Assembly (NCBI RefSeq): GCF_003966895.1
Contig: NZ_AP018449.1
Coordinates: forward strand, 2,373,501 to 2,437,500
Origin: Methylomusa anaerophila
Lineage (GTDB): Bacteria > Bacillota > Negativicutes > Sporomusales > Sporomusaceae
DNA: 64,000 nucleotides
Direction of reading: 5' to 3'
In this document: positions 63,972 to 64,000 of the stretch, one piece after another
Layout of the letters: each line of letters opens with the position of its first letter
Position numbering within the stretch: position 1 is the first letter of the stretch
Program-made: the position numbers and the translations under genes
Notes under the pieces: model-generated
Told to the model about the DNA's origin: nothing
The model's database searches: none
The model's input: only the letters and a program-made list of their open reading frames with translations

Positions 63972-64000
63972 GGAATAGAGGCTGTTTCAGTGAAAAAAAC

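Overview
The window is chromosomal DNA from a spore-forming Firmicute that has an outer membrane, most likely Negativicutes (Sporomusaceae-like). The evidence is the coexistence of endospore genes (spoIID, spoIIQ, spoIIID, a SpoIVB-type S55 peptidase) with outer-membrane genes (bamA, tamB, mlaEFD, a TolC-like protein, three OmpH/Skp proteins, flagellar P- and L-ring genes, a TonB-dependent receptor). No RNA gene, phage gene or transposase gene was recognised.

Region 1 (1-12.4 kb) is housekeeping and follows the classic Firmicute order: prfA (5' end outside the window), prmC, Sua5/ywlC, mntP-like, ywlE-like phosphatase, rpiB, ywlG, glyA, upp. After these come a DUF2442 protein, a molbindin, a tandem MazG-like protein, a tagO/wecA-type transferase and UDP-GlcNAc 2-epimerase.

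Region 2 (12.4-24.8 kb) is an accessory island inserted between the epimerase gene and the atp operon. It carries an RTX calcium-binding repeat protein, a cobalamin riboswitch, and a 1463-residue protein that joins an autotransporter (signal peptide, short passenger, beta-barrel) to a complete TonB-dependent receptor. A secreted propeller-like protein follows. A second, nearly identical cobalamin riboswitch lies ahead of a compact secretin, then a secreted repeat protein. The riboswitch and secretin pieces exist twice, and each copy has lost what the other kept, so an operon seems to have been duplicated in tandem and then partitioned. A MNT/HEPN toxin-antitoxin pair lies between the two halves, and a ParE/ParD-type pair closes the island. 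Three promoters in the island share the same palindrome (CCTCA-N2-TGAGG) just upstream of the -35 box. My main hypothesis is a B12 (or other corrinoid) capture and uptake system for a diderm Firmicute, with the propeller as a functional analogue of BtuG.

Region 3 (25-43.4 kb) is the atp operon (atpZ, I, B, E, F, H, A, G, D, C), murA, spoIID, spoIIQ, spoIIID, mbl, flhO/flgF, flhP/flgG, then flgA, flgH, flgI and flgJ. The order up to flhP matches Bacillus subtilis; the ring genes are added as expected for a flagellum crossing an outer membrane.

Region 4 (43.5-64 kb) is an envelope-biogenesis cluster: an AMIN plus phosphodiester-glycosidase protein, a membrane-anchored lipoyl-like domain protein, an S55 peptidase, mlaE-mlaF-mlaD (MlaD with a C-terminal barrel-like domain), a TolC-like protein, TamB, a sigma-70 family factor, a small membrane protein, BamA, an unknown envelope protein and three OmpH/Skp-like proteins.

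The intergenic regions are rich in dispersed repeats. The most striking is a family of imperfect palindromes (seven full copies plus one fragment) in three size classes of about 128, 196 and 238 bp, whose terminal arms change in step with each other. Three further small repeat families and REP-like elements are also present.
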